From: Stagonosporopsis chrysanthemi
Lineage: Eukaryota; Ascomycota; Dothideomycetes; Pleosporales; Didymellaceae
Assembly: GCA_022560025.1 (NCBI GenBank)
Contig: JAFISE010000006.1
Coordinates: forward strand, 124,001-188,000
Length of the DNA: 64,000 nucleotides
Direction of reading: 5' to 3'
This document shows, in pieces, positions 21,072 through 32,075 of the stretch; the first letter of the stretch is position 1, and every line of letters starts with the position of its first letter. The notes beneath the pieces are model-generated. The model saw only the letters and a list, made by a program, of their open reading frames with translations. It had not been told where the DNA came from and ran no database searches. Position numbers and translations under genes: made by a program.

Positions 21072-21758
21072 GCACATGTCGTGCCCTCGATGGTTGCAAG
21101 ACCCTACCTTAATGCTGTCCGCTGCGCCAGTTCTTTTGCTCAAGGTTGTCATTGAATGCCTGTGCTAAGAGCGCTGGTCTGCTCCTGAGTTCACAGCACA
21201 GAATGTCACCGTATCAGGAGCGACGATTGATAGAACGCCTGTGATGTAGACGTGGGACATGATATGTGCTTCATCCCCCGTAGACAGCGGTCACGCAGCG
21301 AGCGGTGTCGTGTAGACGGAGAAGTTACAGCACTGACCTTGATGCAGTAACGGAGCAACCGCCTGACGGCAACATGTCACACAACGAGTTTGTTCGGTCC
21401 AAGGCCAACGATGTAAGCGCACGAATCATATCTGTCGCCATACCATATGGACGAGACCACAGTCTGAAACAACAACGCTCAAGGCCATGATTGACCGTAT
21501 CATTGCAAACGAGATTAGAAAGCGAACCTGGGGAGCTAATTTCTTTACTAGTACGTGTTGCAGTACCTCTTTGAGCCCTTGTGATGATTCCCATGCTGGA
21601 TAATGGCTTGTCAAAGCAGGATGAAGATACATAGTCAAAAGGGAGATGGGAAGTATTGGGGATGCAGTATGCTTTTCAAAAACGAAAGAAGCTCTATAGG
21701 GAACGCTAGCACAAAATCCTTCATGTAATCAATGAAATAGGAAGCACTTCATACCTAT
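21072..21758. other. Intergenic region
   Basis: No gene is supported. Short frames on both strands lack coding features. Confidence 0.45.
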
Positions 21759-22709
21759 TCAGACACCCACCTGAATGAACTCCTCAACCTCCTCGACGCC
21801 AATGAGATCGTCCAAAATCTCATCGGCTTTCTCGAACATGAAGCTGATATGACCCTCCCCATCCATCATACGTAAAATGGAACCTGGCATCAGGCCCTGA
21901 GCCTTCTTCGCCATTGCCGCTGGGCAATTCACGTCCTCTGCGCCGTGCCACAGTGTGAGTGAGCAGCCGATATCGCTGTCAATGTACAACTGACTCAGCT
22001 CGAACCCCCATTCGCTGCCCTTCAGTCGTGCCTCCCAGCTCGCGCCGCGACTTCCGTGTACAAAAGCCTCTCGCATCATGGCGACAAAATTCGGCCAGTG
22101 CTTTGGGTCTTTCAGCACGGCCTGATCGCCGGAGTGCCGGTTGTTGACTTGCTGCTCCAGCATGTCTTCGAACACTTGCGGATCGGAACATCTCGCAGCT
22201 TTGCCCATGCTCGTGTCGAAGAGAAGCGAAGTCAGGCCTGTTAGCCATGGGGCGATCCAGAACAGCATTCGCGACTGCAGCATCATGCCCGCCGTACCAA
22301 GCTTGGTTGGGTACATGCCACTGACCACGCTCACACCCAGAAGTCTCTTCTTTGGTATGCGCTTGATGCATGCCAGCGCGTACGGCGCTCCTCCGCTTAC
22401 ACCGAGTATATAGAACTGCGATACTTTGAGGTGGTCGGCGAGTGCAAGTACGTCGGCGGGCCAGTCAAGGATACGGCGATTAGGCTTATATGTCGAGAGC
22501 CCTATACCAGGGCGGTCTGGGGCTATCAGGCGTATCATATGCTTCGTGCACGCCGAATGCCATAGCTTCCCTTCATACCGCGACGATGGGAAGCTATGCA
22601 TGTAGAAGACTGTAGTACGAGGCATGGGGCTGCCATACGTCGCGTACGACAGCTTGCGGCCGTCTTCGAGCTGGACATTTTCGTTCTCAAGCACTGTGCT
22701 TGTGATCAT
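21759..22709 (-). CDS. Alpha/beta hydrolase, 316 residues
   Basis: Single exon, starting at MITSTVLENENVQLEDGRKL. The early beta-strand pattern VFYMHSFPSSRYEG is the oxyanion-hole region of the alpha/beta hydrolase fold, with HSFPSS replacing the common HGxPG. The APDRPGIGLS segment and the nucleophile elbow GVSGGAPYA (Ser105) follow. The triad acid is likely Asp259 in HGAEDVNCP and the histidine is His287 in GEGHISF, so the triad is complete. The length fits the family. There is no signal peptide, so the enzyme is probably cytosolic. The substrate cannot be told from sequence; proteins of this type are often annotated as esterases, epoxide hydrolases or C-C hydrolases. Confidence 0.85.
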   Translation of the reverse strand: MITSTVLENENVQLEDGRKLSYATYGSPMPRTTVFYMHSFPSSRYEGKLWHSACTKHMIRLIAPDRPGIGLSTYKPNRRILDWPADVLALADHLKVSQFYILGVSGGAPYALACIKRIPKKRLLGVSVVSGMYPTKLGTAGMMLQSRMLFWIAPWLTGLTSLLFDTSMGKAARCSDPQVFEDMLEQQVNNRHSGDQAVLKDPKHWPNFVAMMREAFVHGSRGASWEARLKGSEWGFELSQLYIDSDIGCSLTLWHGAEDVNCPAAMAKKAQGLMPGSILRMMDGEGHISFMFEKADEILDDLIGVEEVEEFIQVGV

Positions 22710-23617
22710 CGCGACGACGACCGTGGGTCGTTGGTAGGCCGGGGTGGCTATTTCAAATCAAAGCAGGGAGATTCATGGCGGGGTCAGAGGGATTACACCG
22801 TTCTGGGAGCGCGCTCGCGGCGCGACAGGTGATATAAGACGCATGCGCATCGTGATCCGGACGTTTTGAGCAATATTGCATAGATCGCTCACCAGGCTAT
22901 GTGTTGTACAGCGTCAACTAGGTTGGCGGGGGATTTGCGGCCGAAGCAACAAGCGCGCTAATCCCATCAGCGGGCCACCACCACCGCCGGTAGGGTTCGC
23001 GCGTCACTTTTTACTTCGCATGCAGGACGGATGTGCAGATGACCTTCTGTACTGCCTTGCAAGGATAGGAAATCGCTCTCGATGAGAGCATCGACGTCTA
23101 GCTTCATGAAATATGGCTCTTGGACCTCACTCACTGCTTGACCAGCACGAGTCTAGACGTGATACGATAGAATCAGCACACACGACACAGCAACGCCTGC
23201 AAGCAGCTATATCGCTCTTCATGGTGATTGGAAGCACGAAGTGCTGCGCCGTCCACTCGGAATAGCACACCGCCTCTGCCGTCAAGTTCCGACTACCTAT
23301 CACATCAGAGCAAGGCTGCAGCCTAATAAGGCGACTACGAAGCACTTGGAAATGCAGCGACACTGTAAAAACAGGAGATAGGACTGTGCAAGTCTACCAT
23401 TCATCAGGTAATGACTCCCAATGTGATTGATATACTGTACGTGAGAACAACTTGGATGGGACTTTGTGATTGCCACACATGAAACGCACGTAAGATATGC
23501 CTCACCCCGAAAAGTGTTTGGATCCTCCAGCGATGATATTCAAGGCACCCCAAAAGATTCGTTTCCAACCTCTACCCTGCAAATAATGTCACATGGTCTC
23601 TTGCCAGGCAGGAACCA
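22710..23617. other. Intergenic region
   Basis: About 900 bases with no supported gene, RNA or repeat. The left part is the hydrolase promoter and the right part is the 3' flank of the next minus-strand gene. Confidence 0.45.
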
Positions 23618-24308
23618 TCAATGAAGATGGAAGTCCTTCAGCAGCGCCTTGATGAAGCCTTCAGCCTTCGCCAACCTCTTCGGAAAGATGCGCGACCCCT
23701 TCTTGCCACCGAACGTCCACGCTCGTAATGCGTGGTAGCTCGGGAAGAGTTTGAGCTCGACGGTATTGTTGTGACGGTGGCTGATGAGATTCACCAGGTT
23801 GACATGGACCTTGCTGAGGGCCTCCACACACGTTAGCGAACGACTATCCATTCTGCAATACGGCAACATACCTTCTTGCACTTGGTGATGGACAGAGGAA
23901 TAGGCTCGATCTTGACGTCGCGACACAGTTCCTGCCACTTCTCCAACTTGGTATTGTCGGTGCCGTAGATGCCTTCAATCTCGCCTGCGATAGCCTCGAG
24001 GCGTTCTTTTTTGCGTTGGGTCTCTGACCAGCCCTCCTTGACAGCCAAACGGTTGAACATTGAGGCGAAGTCATCTTGGGGGCCGGCCGTGATACCGTGC
24101 GTGGCGAAGTAGCCTACATCGCCGCTTGAACCGGAGTCGCTGTGTTCTGGTGCGACATCGTAACTTGACTCTGAGCCAGCGTTGACATCAGATTCGGTCA
24201 CATCTGAGAGGACGATTCCGTGTTCTGCGTAAACTCAGCAAATGAACAGTGGCTCTGAACCCCAGACCTACGCATTGCTCCCGCACGTCCGTTGTTCTGT
24301 TCAGCCAT
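23618..24308 (-). CDS. Uncharacterised family protein, paralogue A (197 residues)
   Basis: Three exons on the minus strand: 24308-24272, 24224-23872 and 23821-23618. Exon 1 is tiny (MAEQNNGRAGAM). The central part has a negatively charged disordered stretch, then a helical region with the core DDFASMFNRLAVKEGW. The C-terminal domain spans WQELCRDVKIEPIPLSITKC, KKALSKVHVNLVNLI and RIFPKRLAKAEGFIKALL. The second intron lies in phase 0 immediately before ALSKV. The gene to its right (paralogue B) has the same domain and the same intron position, so the two are tandem duplicates. No catalytic motif, signal peptide or membrane segment is seen. Similar proteins are, to my memory, frequent in Dothideomycetes, but I know of no function. 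Confidence 0.7.
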
Positions 24309-24956
24309 TGTAGTATGTTATGAGAGTCGCCGAATAAGAGATTGTGTAGTGTTGATAGCCCGAAGAGGTATATGGTAACCTTTCAGCAGTATATATAGTT
24401 CACGAAGCAGCCAAGCAGTGGCTTGTGCGGCTCAGTCAAACAGCTGGTTTGAGTGAGGTGAAAGCCGTGCGGCGCAGTACCACCCTCATCATCACTCCAG
24501 AATTTTCGCCGCCTTTGTTGTCGCCGTAGCATTAACGTTTGTGTAACACATTAGAAGTATGTGCGTCAAGGCAAACACTACAATGCACAGTCCAATCATT
24601 GGCTCTTTGTCGCAAGATAGGTACAAGCAAACTTGTGACGAAGCAGCAACGTAAGACATCTGCAAAAGTGTTAACGTAACTGTTATGGCAATGAGAGTAG
24701 AGCGTCACGTATTCAGCTGGACCTCTTTGATGTATTGTGGGTCGCAAAGGGTCACATGGACTGCAGTTTTGATTGATTGCCTCAGATCTGTTCGTTGATC
24801 TCCGTACTGAGTTCAAACTTTGCTCCTGAACTCTGCCACAATTTAGAAAAAGCAAGACGTTTGTGTATTTCATCAGGCACACAATGAGAGCTGAGTTGTA
24901 CACATCAATCCCTATGTCAAGATCCACCCCAGAGAGAGTGTCGATTTCTCTCTGCG
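24309..24956. other. Spacer between the two paralogues
   Basis: This holds the promoter of paralogue A and the 3' flank of paralogue B. The frame extending across much of this spacer is a different reading frame past the stop of paralogue B and is not coding. Confidence 0.5.
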
Positions 24957-26074
24957 CTACATCTTTTTTAACAAGACCTTGATGAATCCTTCCTGCTTTG
25001 CGCAAGCCCGTGGGAACTCCTGGCCCTTGCGAGTGAATTTGTTAAACTCGCCATAAGTCTGAAAGCGATGCACCTTGTGTTCCGGGTTACGGCGGTGATC
25101 TACAAGATTGAATAGGTTGACGAAGACAGGTTTCAAGGCCTGGCGTTGATTAGCAGCGTTTGTTACTTATGTTTGGACCACTCGATCGCAAGGGCGGTTA
25201 TGTACATACTCTTTGACACTGAGTGATCGAGGAGGGAATCTTTTCGATGCCAACCTCCTCGCATAATTCCTGCCAACGGTCAAGCCTGCTCATGTGGGCA
25301 CCGTAGTGGAACTTGATCTCAGCGGTGAGTGCTTGAGCCTGAAGGTCTTTCTTCTCTTTCTTGGTACGCGCGTTCACATGCTTGCACAGACGGTCAAGCT
25401 CATGTTTGAAAAGAGCCCGTGGGTCTGGCTCGAAGCCAGGATACTGGTACCAGAAAGGGCTAGCATTGTCAGGGGACGGCGCATCCTCAGCAGCACCAGA
25501 CTGTGATACTGCTGCTGTATCTTTGGTGCGAATCGATAACGTGGCTGGAGCCTTGGAATGTTGAGACCTGGTAGTCGAAGCCGCTGATAATGCATTCTCG
25601 CCAGTCTCGAGTTTCACAGACTCCAGACCAAGTACAATGCCTCCATAGAGTGAGCCATTCGTATCCAGAGACCGGATGCTTGGTGCCGCCGAGATGAGGG
25701 AGAAGTCGGATTCTGCAGATGCAACAGAATTCTCAGAGCTGTTGGAAAATCGGCGGCGGTTGCGATCTACCAAATCCAGAGTAGCTACCGCTTTGGCGGG
25801 CGTCTCAGAACCTTCTGGTGGTCGTCAGCAAAGGCTCATGATGGTTGTTCTTGTTTTGCTGATGCGTCATTTACTCACCACGACGACCAAAGGCATACGT
25901 TTCCTTGAAGCACGCCTTCCAATGCATTTGCCAGTCTGCGTCCCCACCGACCCAACCTTGCGCCTTTGCAAGGCCTGCGAAGTTAGCTTTCGGTGACCTA
26001 GTAGCGTCGACCTCGAAATCAGTGCCGGTTGCCCACACTTTGATCAGCGCAAGCTGACCTTGCGAGGACTCCAT
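24957..26074 (-). CDS. Uncharacterised family protein, paralogue B (327 residues)
   Basis: Three exons: 26074-25879, 25814-25210 and 25139-24957. Residues 1-65 hold KVWATGTDFEVDATRSPKA and the motif NFAGLAKAQGWVGGDADW. A serine-rich linker of about 130 residues follows, then FKHELDRLCKHVNARTKKEK and the domain WQELCEEVGIEKIPSSITQC, RALKPVFVNLFNLVDHRR and EFPRACAKQEGFIKVLL. That domain aligns closely with paralogue A. The N-terminal WVGGDADW segment also resembles the Leu-Ala-x-x-x-GW pattern found further along in paralogue A. This suggests a modular protein in which the first helical segment was duplicated. The phase-0 intron before RALK/KALS is conserved. No known function. Confidence 0.7.
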
Positions 26075-26707
26075 GATGATCGTGATGTTACGGTCGTTCC
26101 AGTACCACGGTAAGGCTGTGTAGTAACGGATACAGTGGGAGAAAGATGAGCAAGTTTATCAGGCCTGCAGTGACCGCGAAGTGAAAGTGTAAGGTGAGTA
26201 TAGGACTCCAGGGTGTGGCTAGTGTGGCTGGGTCGTGTTCGAGCGGTGTCGGTGCACGTAGGGCAGCAAACAGGGCCGTTGCACGCGCCCACAGTGATCA
26301 GTCTCAGTCAGGGTCGATATGGATGCATACTAGTAGCGATGGTGATAAGCTGCTGTTTGGAAGTGACCGGTGATAGTCATACTGGGCTGCGGAGGTGAGC
26401 GGGTCGAGCGAACAAGCGACACCGCGCTAGGACCGACACGCGTGGAAACTTGACAGAGGCATGCATACCATACTGCAGGCATGTCACGCAAAACCAAACA
26501 ACAGTGGTGCAAAGTAGACTCAATGTGTCTGATTGATTTTCTCGTATCTATCACGGGCGGCTGCTATTCTTAGGCCGGGCAATCAATCCGTTACTTCCTG
26601 CGGGCAAGCAGTATGTTGATTTTCGAGCTTCCATCAGATCTAGATTCCTCAGGCACATGCCTGCCGCAAAGATCACCGTGCACACAATGCATCATCTCCA
26701 GGCATGA
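26075..26707. other. Intergenic region
   Basis: No supported gene. This is the probable promoter region of paralogue B. Confidence 0.45.
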
Positions 26708-27130
26708 TCAGAGGTAGCCTGCATCCACGTCGGCCTGATAGAGCGCATCCTGGTATGCCACAATCGCGCCCTTCAATTTGCGATTCTTGGACCTCAGCTT
26801 GCGGTTCGCGCCCTTGTACGCCTCCAGCTTATCCTCCAGTCCCGCAATCTCAGCCAAGGCGGAGGAAAGTGACCGCGGGCGGCTGACTGCCTCTTGAGTG
26901 ACATCTGCCAAAGGTGCGCGGTCAACTGATGACGCAGGGCCATCCTTGACGGTAGGCTTGTTGCCGAACTTGAGGACATGCTTGCTGAGTTCAGCATGGG
27001 AGGACTCGATGTTCTCGTTGTTGGCATCACCGGAAGCTGCGCTCTGCGATTGCGCCTCGTCTTGGAAGATGCTGAAGGACGGTTTGGTAGCAGGCCCAGG
27101 AATTTCGGGAGGTGTGGACTTGGAAGTCAT
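26708..27130 (-). CDS. Small coiled-coil protein, unknown function (140 residues)
   Basis: Single exon. The N-terminal 60 residues are proline/serine-rich and disordered (MTSKSTPPEIPGPATKPSF). A short motif, RAPLADVTQE, precedes a predicted coiled coil from about residue 92 to 130 (SALAEIAGLEDKLEAYKGAN, continuing into RKLRSKNRKLKGAIVAYQD) with clear heptad spacing of leucines. It has no signal peptide. It could be a scaffold or a partner of a larger coiled-coil protein. The length, composition and clean start make it likely to be real. Confidence 0.55.
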   Translation of the reverse strand: MTSKSTPPEIPGPATKPSFSIFQDEAQSQSAASGDANNENIESSHAELSKHVLKFGNKPTVKDGPASSVDRAPLADVTQEAVSRPRSLSSALAEIAGLEDKLEAYKGANRKLRSKNRKLKGAIVAYQDALYQADVDAGYL

Positions 27131-27946
27131 GGCGCTTTGCTACGGTATTTAGTGCAAGCACAAGGAAAAAGCAAGAGGCCATACTTACAGGAGCAGAGTT
27201 GAGACTGTGGTAGAAGTGACTGGTGTTGCTAGTGGGCTTTCGAGTGCAGCAGGCAGAAAAGTTTTATACAGAAAGCGAGAGGGCGGTTTTGAGGTGAAGG
27301 TACCGTCCCGTATGCATTGGACTCTCACTGCATTGCTGTAGGTATCTGCGTTCCAGTGAAAGTAAGTCACGATTGTGCTTGGTCGCTGCAAGGAATCTTG
27401 ACCTCATGTCAGAACAGACGACCTGCTTCGTGACACGTTGTTATAACAGGCACGCATCATGAAAGGTTGCGAGAGGTTGGAAATGGATGTGTTGTAGCAA
27501 CCAATTCATTCGCCCAGCGTTTCTTGCGCAGTGTACCGCGTGTATACTCATGGCTGGGGACTAATGTACATACCAAGCATAATCCATTAATAGCGGAAAA
27601 CAGGATCCCTTGACGCACCCAATGAATAACTTTTAGGTGTGTGATGACCTGAGCAGAACCTTTGCACAGTGTGGAGAAAGCTTCCCGAGCTCCGGAAGGC
27701 GCACAGTCAGCCAAGCCACAGCCACACATAAGTCAGAAGAGATACAGGATGGATCCAAACAAAACCAGTCAAACACGCGTCCAAGATCGAGGAAATAGTA
27801 GAGGCAGCCTCGTTCCCAGCGTCATGCACAATTTAATCCACATGCCCGTCAATCGCCATAACTTGCCGTCCGGAAGTTGAATCGGGATCTGGTTGCATAA
27901 GTGCTGATCAAGGCGCGCCGAAGCTTGCGCGGTGGAGAGAGATTTA
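27131..27946. other. Intergenic region
   Basis: The left part is the promoter of the coiled-coil gene and the right part the 3' flank of the SR-protein gene. No RNA gene or repeat recognised. Confidence 0.45.
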
Positions 27947-29286
27947 CTAATAGCGTCCACGGGGCGGGTAATCGCCGGCGGGAGGGGCATCGTAGGGTGG
28001 GCGACCTCCTGGGCTACGAGGGCGTACGCCGCGAGGAGAAGGAGGGCGGCCTCCATCGTAAGGACGACCGCCGCCTCCGCCGTTCAGGTAGGGATCATCG
28101 TAGCGACGAGGTGGTGGGCCGGCCCTGGCATCGTAAGGATCGTCAGGGTAGCGCGCGCGCGGTGGGCCATACTCATCAGGCGCCATGCGGCCACGAGGCG
28201 GCGAGCGACCATATCCTCCTTCGCGTCTATCATAAAATTCGCGCGGCGGGGTGCGGCGACGGTAGTCATCCCGGCGAGGGCTGTAACCACGAGGAGGACC
28301 GCGGCGATCGTAGTAATCATCATACGGTGCGGGAGGGTAGCCGCCGCCGCGGCGGTTCATGGGCGAGCGAGATCGGTACCTATCACGGCCCCTGTCATCA
28401 GGACCACCAGGGCCTCCGTAAGGAGCTCTGGGTTTGAAAGGAGGGGGTGGAGGTGGGTCGGAGATGTCCTGAGTGCAGGTGACTTCCTGACCCTTGAACT
28501 CACGACGGTCCAGCTTCTCGACGGCGGTCTTCAGATCGGCGGCAGTCTCGTACTCGACGAATCTGGCAGCAGGTTAGTAAAGTGGCAGGCGCTCACATGT
28601 CGCATTGACCTACCCAGTGCCATCGCGCTCGCGACCAACCTCAGAGTAGACAACGTCCAGTCCAGATTGACGGGCAAAATCCTTGAGATCCTATATATCG
28701 AGATTAGGCCGAGTCCGTTCCAGTTTTGGGGCATATGAAGCACGCATAAACAAAGCCATAGGCGTTCCAGGACCTGGTGTGCTTGGGCCTAGGTGGAAAC
28801 AGGGGAAATCCAAGATATGGGGTATCTAACCTGCCAGCTGGTCTCCACCGGAAGGTTTGTTATCCTCATCCGGTAGGGAGTGCGACGAGGACGCGGGGGA
28901 ACACGCTCGTGAGGAGTAAAGTTCTCGTTGCGGCGGGATCCACGCGCAAACTGGACGATCAGTCGCTCGCCCATGAAATCAGAGCCATCTGTAGGAGTAA
29001 GAGAAGTATTCAAGAGACGAATGCTTCGCAAATTGGATGTACGTACGAAAAGCTGAAAGAAGCATTAGTGATCGTTCATACGCGTCTGTAATTGATGAGA
29101 CTTACCAGGAACGACGTCACGCGCGTCCATAGCGTCCTTGTACTCGATGAAGCCAAAGCCGTTCATGAGCTTGATCTCAGTAATCTCGCCGGTGCCATGG
29201 GTCTGGAAGTGGCTTTCGACTTCCGCCTTGGTGGCATTGCGGGGAAGATTGCCCAGGTAAAGGCGTGTGGAGGATACCTCGGTCAT
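27947..29286 (-). CDS. SR-type RNA-binding protein with two RRMs
   Basis: Four exons: 29286-29106, 28988-28831, 28690-28614 and 28562-27947, giving 343 residues. RRM1 starts with TRLYLGNLPRNATKAEVES and has the RNP1 core NGFGFIEYKDAMDA. It ends across the first intron with DGSDFMGERLIVQFARG. RRM2 has YRMRITNLPVETSWQDL and DGTGFVEYETAADL. The C-terminus is rich in RG, RS and glycine/proline/tyrosine (RYRSRSPMNRRGG, then PPRGRY at the end). The order RRM-RRM-RS/RGG matches fungal Srp2/Npl3-like and animal SRSF proteins, which bind exonic enhancers and shuttle mRNA. The second intron (28830-28691) is long for this window at 140 nt and has a less common GTTAGA donor, a candidate for regulated splicing. 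Confidence 0.85.
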
Positions 29287-30126
29287 GATGGTAGCTGGCG
29301 TGGAGCTTGCCCTATGATAGTACCTAGCCTGATGAGGAGAGTGAGCGCATGTCGATGAATATGAGAGCAACCAGGGAACGACTCTGAATTCGGTGTGCCA
29401 TTGCGAAGGAAGTTGACAGGAAGCATGCGACAGTGAAACCAGCGGCCAAAAGTTACGCGCGACAGGAACCAGTAAAGCGTGAGGGGTTCGTGACCAGCAG
29501 ACACAAGATAGTGGGCGACTGGTCGTACCTTTGGAGAACTGGAAGGTGGCGTAGGGAGTCCTACTGTTGGGTGCGAGAGGCGGCCTTCGCAAGGGACCTG
29601 ATAGCTTGAAGGCCTGGAGGAAGAGACGCGCGACAGATGAGCACAGTCGTGCGCGGTTGAGTCCGGTGATTCGGGCACTACACGCAGATATAGCGTTAGC
29701 GAAAATGCGATAGAGATGAGCAGACGGTTGGATGTGATATTGCAGCCCGGATGCGGTGGGTGAGAGGTTGTGAAATGGAGTGAGGCGCACTCTCAGCGCT
29801 CGAGGCCAAGGCTACGTCTTAGCGCCCGGACGTACTACCGAAATGTCACGTGCAAGCACTCTACTATCACGACTTGTACAACATGTACTAAGTGTTTGAC
29901 GAACCTCCAACAAAAGTTCGAGGAGCACTTTCACGGGGTTTGCGCCGTCACTATTGGAAAATGGACGGGCAGAGTGCTGTGCACAACATCACATCACAAG
30001 CATCTCGGCTGGCTCGGCTTCACCATTGGGCAGCAATAGGTTGTAGGAAAATTGGGTATATACGAACGCGCTGCCTAATATACACATGTCGAGCAGATAC
30101 GGCGCCATGATGCAGCCAGCCAGCTC
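29287..30126. other. Intergenic region
   Basis: This holds the promoter/5' leader of the SR-protein gene, and the frame of exon 1 stays open upstream to 29790 without a better start. The right half is the 3' flank of the ETF-QO gene. No separate gene is supported. Confidence 0.45.
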
Positions 30127-32075
30127 TTATGTGAGGACGTACTTGGGTCCTTCACCACCCTGTGGGGTCTGCCAGTTGATGTCCTGAGCCGGAACCTTGA
30201 TGTCGCAAGTCTTGCAGTGAACACAGCTGAGTAGGTGTTAGTTTGGGAGGAATTGTGACTGAGGTTGGGACGGGCTTACTTCTGGGCGTTGATCTGGAAC
30301 CGGACACCTAGCTCCTTGCTATCGTCCTCAATATATTCGTACACGCCAGCAGGGCAGAAGCGGTTCTCAACACCCTTGTATTGGGGATACTGCTTCTTTG
30401 CGTGCGCGTCCCAGTCCTTGACCTGCAAATGGCAGGGCTGGTCCTCTTCGTGGTTTGTGCCGCTGCGACTGACGCTTGTCAAGATATCAAAACTGATCTT
30501 ACCGTCAGGCTTAGGATACTCGATTTTCTCGTACTGATCTGCAGTCTTGGTCGCAGCGTGATCAGGAAGGCCATGCTTTAGTGTCCAGGGTGTCTTGCCA
30601 CGGAAAACGTAGGCCTCAAGACCAGAGTATAGCACGCCTCCGTAAAGACCTAGCGCTGTGTGGAAAGAAGGTCGCATGTTGCGAACCTGCTTGAGTTCTG
30701 CCCAGACTGAAGACTTCCTCATCTTGTCCTCATAGTCGAACAGGAATACCGTACCACCGTCGGTGTTGCCTTGCAGAGCATCCCATGTCGCTTCTGCAGC
30801 CATCATACCAGAGCGCATTGCGGTATGGGTACCCTTGATCTTGGGCACGTTGACAAAACCTGCCGAATCTCCCAGCAGAGCACCACCGGGGAACGCGAGC
30901 TTGGGTATCGATTGGAAGCCACCCTCAATCAGTGTCCTCGCGCCGTATGAGATACACTTACCACCCTCCAACACGTCCTTGTAGATCGGATGGTGCTTCA
31001 TCTTCTGGAACTCCCCATATGGTGCGAGCCATGGGTTGGGATAATCGAGACCGACGACAAGGCCGATACTGACCAGGTTGTCTCCAAAGTGGTACATCCA
31101 ACCACCGCCGTAGGTATCCTTTGGCAGGGGATAACCCATCGTGTGAGTGACCTGCCCCGACTTGAATTTCTCGGGCTGTACTTCCCATACCTCCTTGATG
31201 CCAAGACCATATGTCTGGTGCTGGCTGTCTCGCCTCAGGTCGTACTTCTTGATGACCTGCTTTGACAGACTGCCGTGACACCCCTCACCAAGAAGTGTCA
31301 CGCGAGCGTGAAACTCCATACCGCGTTCGAATGAATCCTTAGCCTTGCCTTCGCGCGAGACACCAAGATCGTTCGTTGCTACACCCTTGACCACACCCTC
31401 ATGGTTGTACAGGATCTCAGAAGCGGCGAAACCTGGGTATACTTCCACACCCACTTCCTCGGCGCGTTCCCCAAGCCACTTCACCATCTGGTTGAGACTG
31501 ATGATATAGTTGCCGTGGTTGTTCATCTGTGGCGGCTTCGGCAGAGGTATCGAGCCGGTCTTTGTGAGGAAACGCATGCGATCCTCCTTTGCAGGTGTGA
31601 TGTCGGCAAATCGATTCAAATTGTCCTCGGACTTCCAATCTGGCAGCAACTCGTCCAAAGCCGAAGGCTCGATAACATTGCCGGATACAATATGATCACC
31701 CAATTCACCCGACTTTTCGAGTAGCAGTACGCGGAAGTCCTCGTTCCCTGCCGCGTTCGCAAGCTGCTTTAGCTTGATGGCGGCTGACAGACCAGCAGGT
31801 CCTCCGCCCACGATGAGAACATCGACCTCATCGACCTCGCGCTCGATCGTTTTCGGATCAAAGGAGTCGTCTTCGGTGGCCAACCGTGCTTGTGGCGTTG
31901 ACGAGAAAGCTCTTGACAGGCCAGCAATGCGGGCGGTAGGGCGTTGCAATTCGATCGACGTCCGTGTCCGTGTCCGTGATGCAGCGGAAACGAAGGTGCG
32001 AGGGGGAAGGTGCGTAGCGCGCAGCGTTGCGAGCAGCGGTCGTCTCAGCGACGCGGGTACCGTTCTGGCAGCCAT
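30127..32075 (-). CDS. Electron transfer flavoprotein-ubiquinone oxidoreductase
   Basis: Two exons: 32075-30280 and 30226-30127, giving 631 residues. The start is the ATG at 32075 (MAARTVPASLRRPLLATLR), which begins an arginine-rich mitochondrial presequence. The FAD-binding motif VDVLIVGGGPAGLSAAI lies at about 84-100. The second FAD segment, GALLGDSAGFVNVPKIKG, is present. The 4Fe-4S cluster ligands are the cysteine of FCPAGVYEY and the three in NCVHCKTCDIK (Cys600, Cys603 and Cys606), completed only when the short second exon is joined. The protein ends PKYVLT. ETF-QO sits in the inner mitochondrial membrane and passes electrons from acyl-CoA and amino-acid dehydrogenases, through ETF, to ubiquinone. 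All cofactor motifs are intact. Confidence 0.95.

Noticed and set aside
24532..24956. Minus-strand frame continuing beyond the stop of paralogue B
   Set aside because: It is in another frame, and the frame homologous to paralogue A ends at the stop at 24957.
27932..28738. Plus-strand 268-codon frame opposite the SR-protein gene
   Set aside because: Arginine/alanine-rich shadow of the GC-rich RG/RS tail on the other strand; splicing of the minus-strand gene is consistent throughout.
29287..29790. Open N-terminal extension of the SR protein
   Set aside because: RRM1 begins within a few residues of the ATG at 29286, as is usual for SR proteins; the extension is compositionally unlike the rest.
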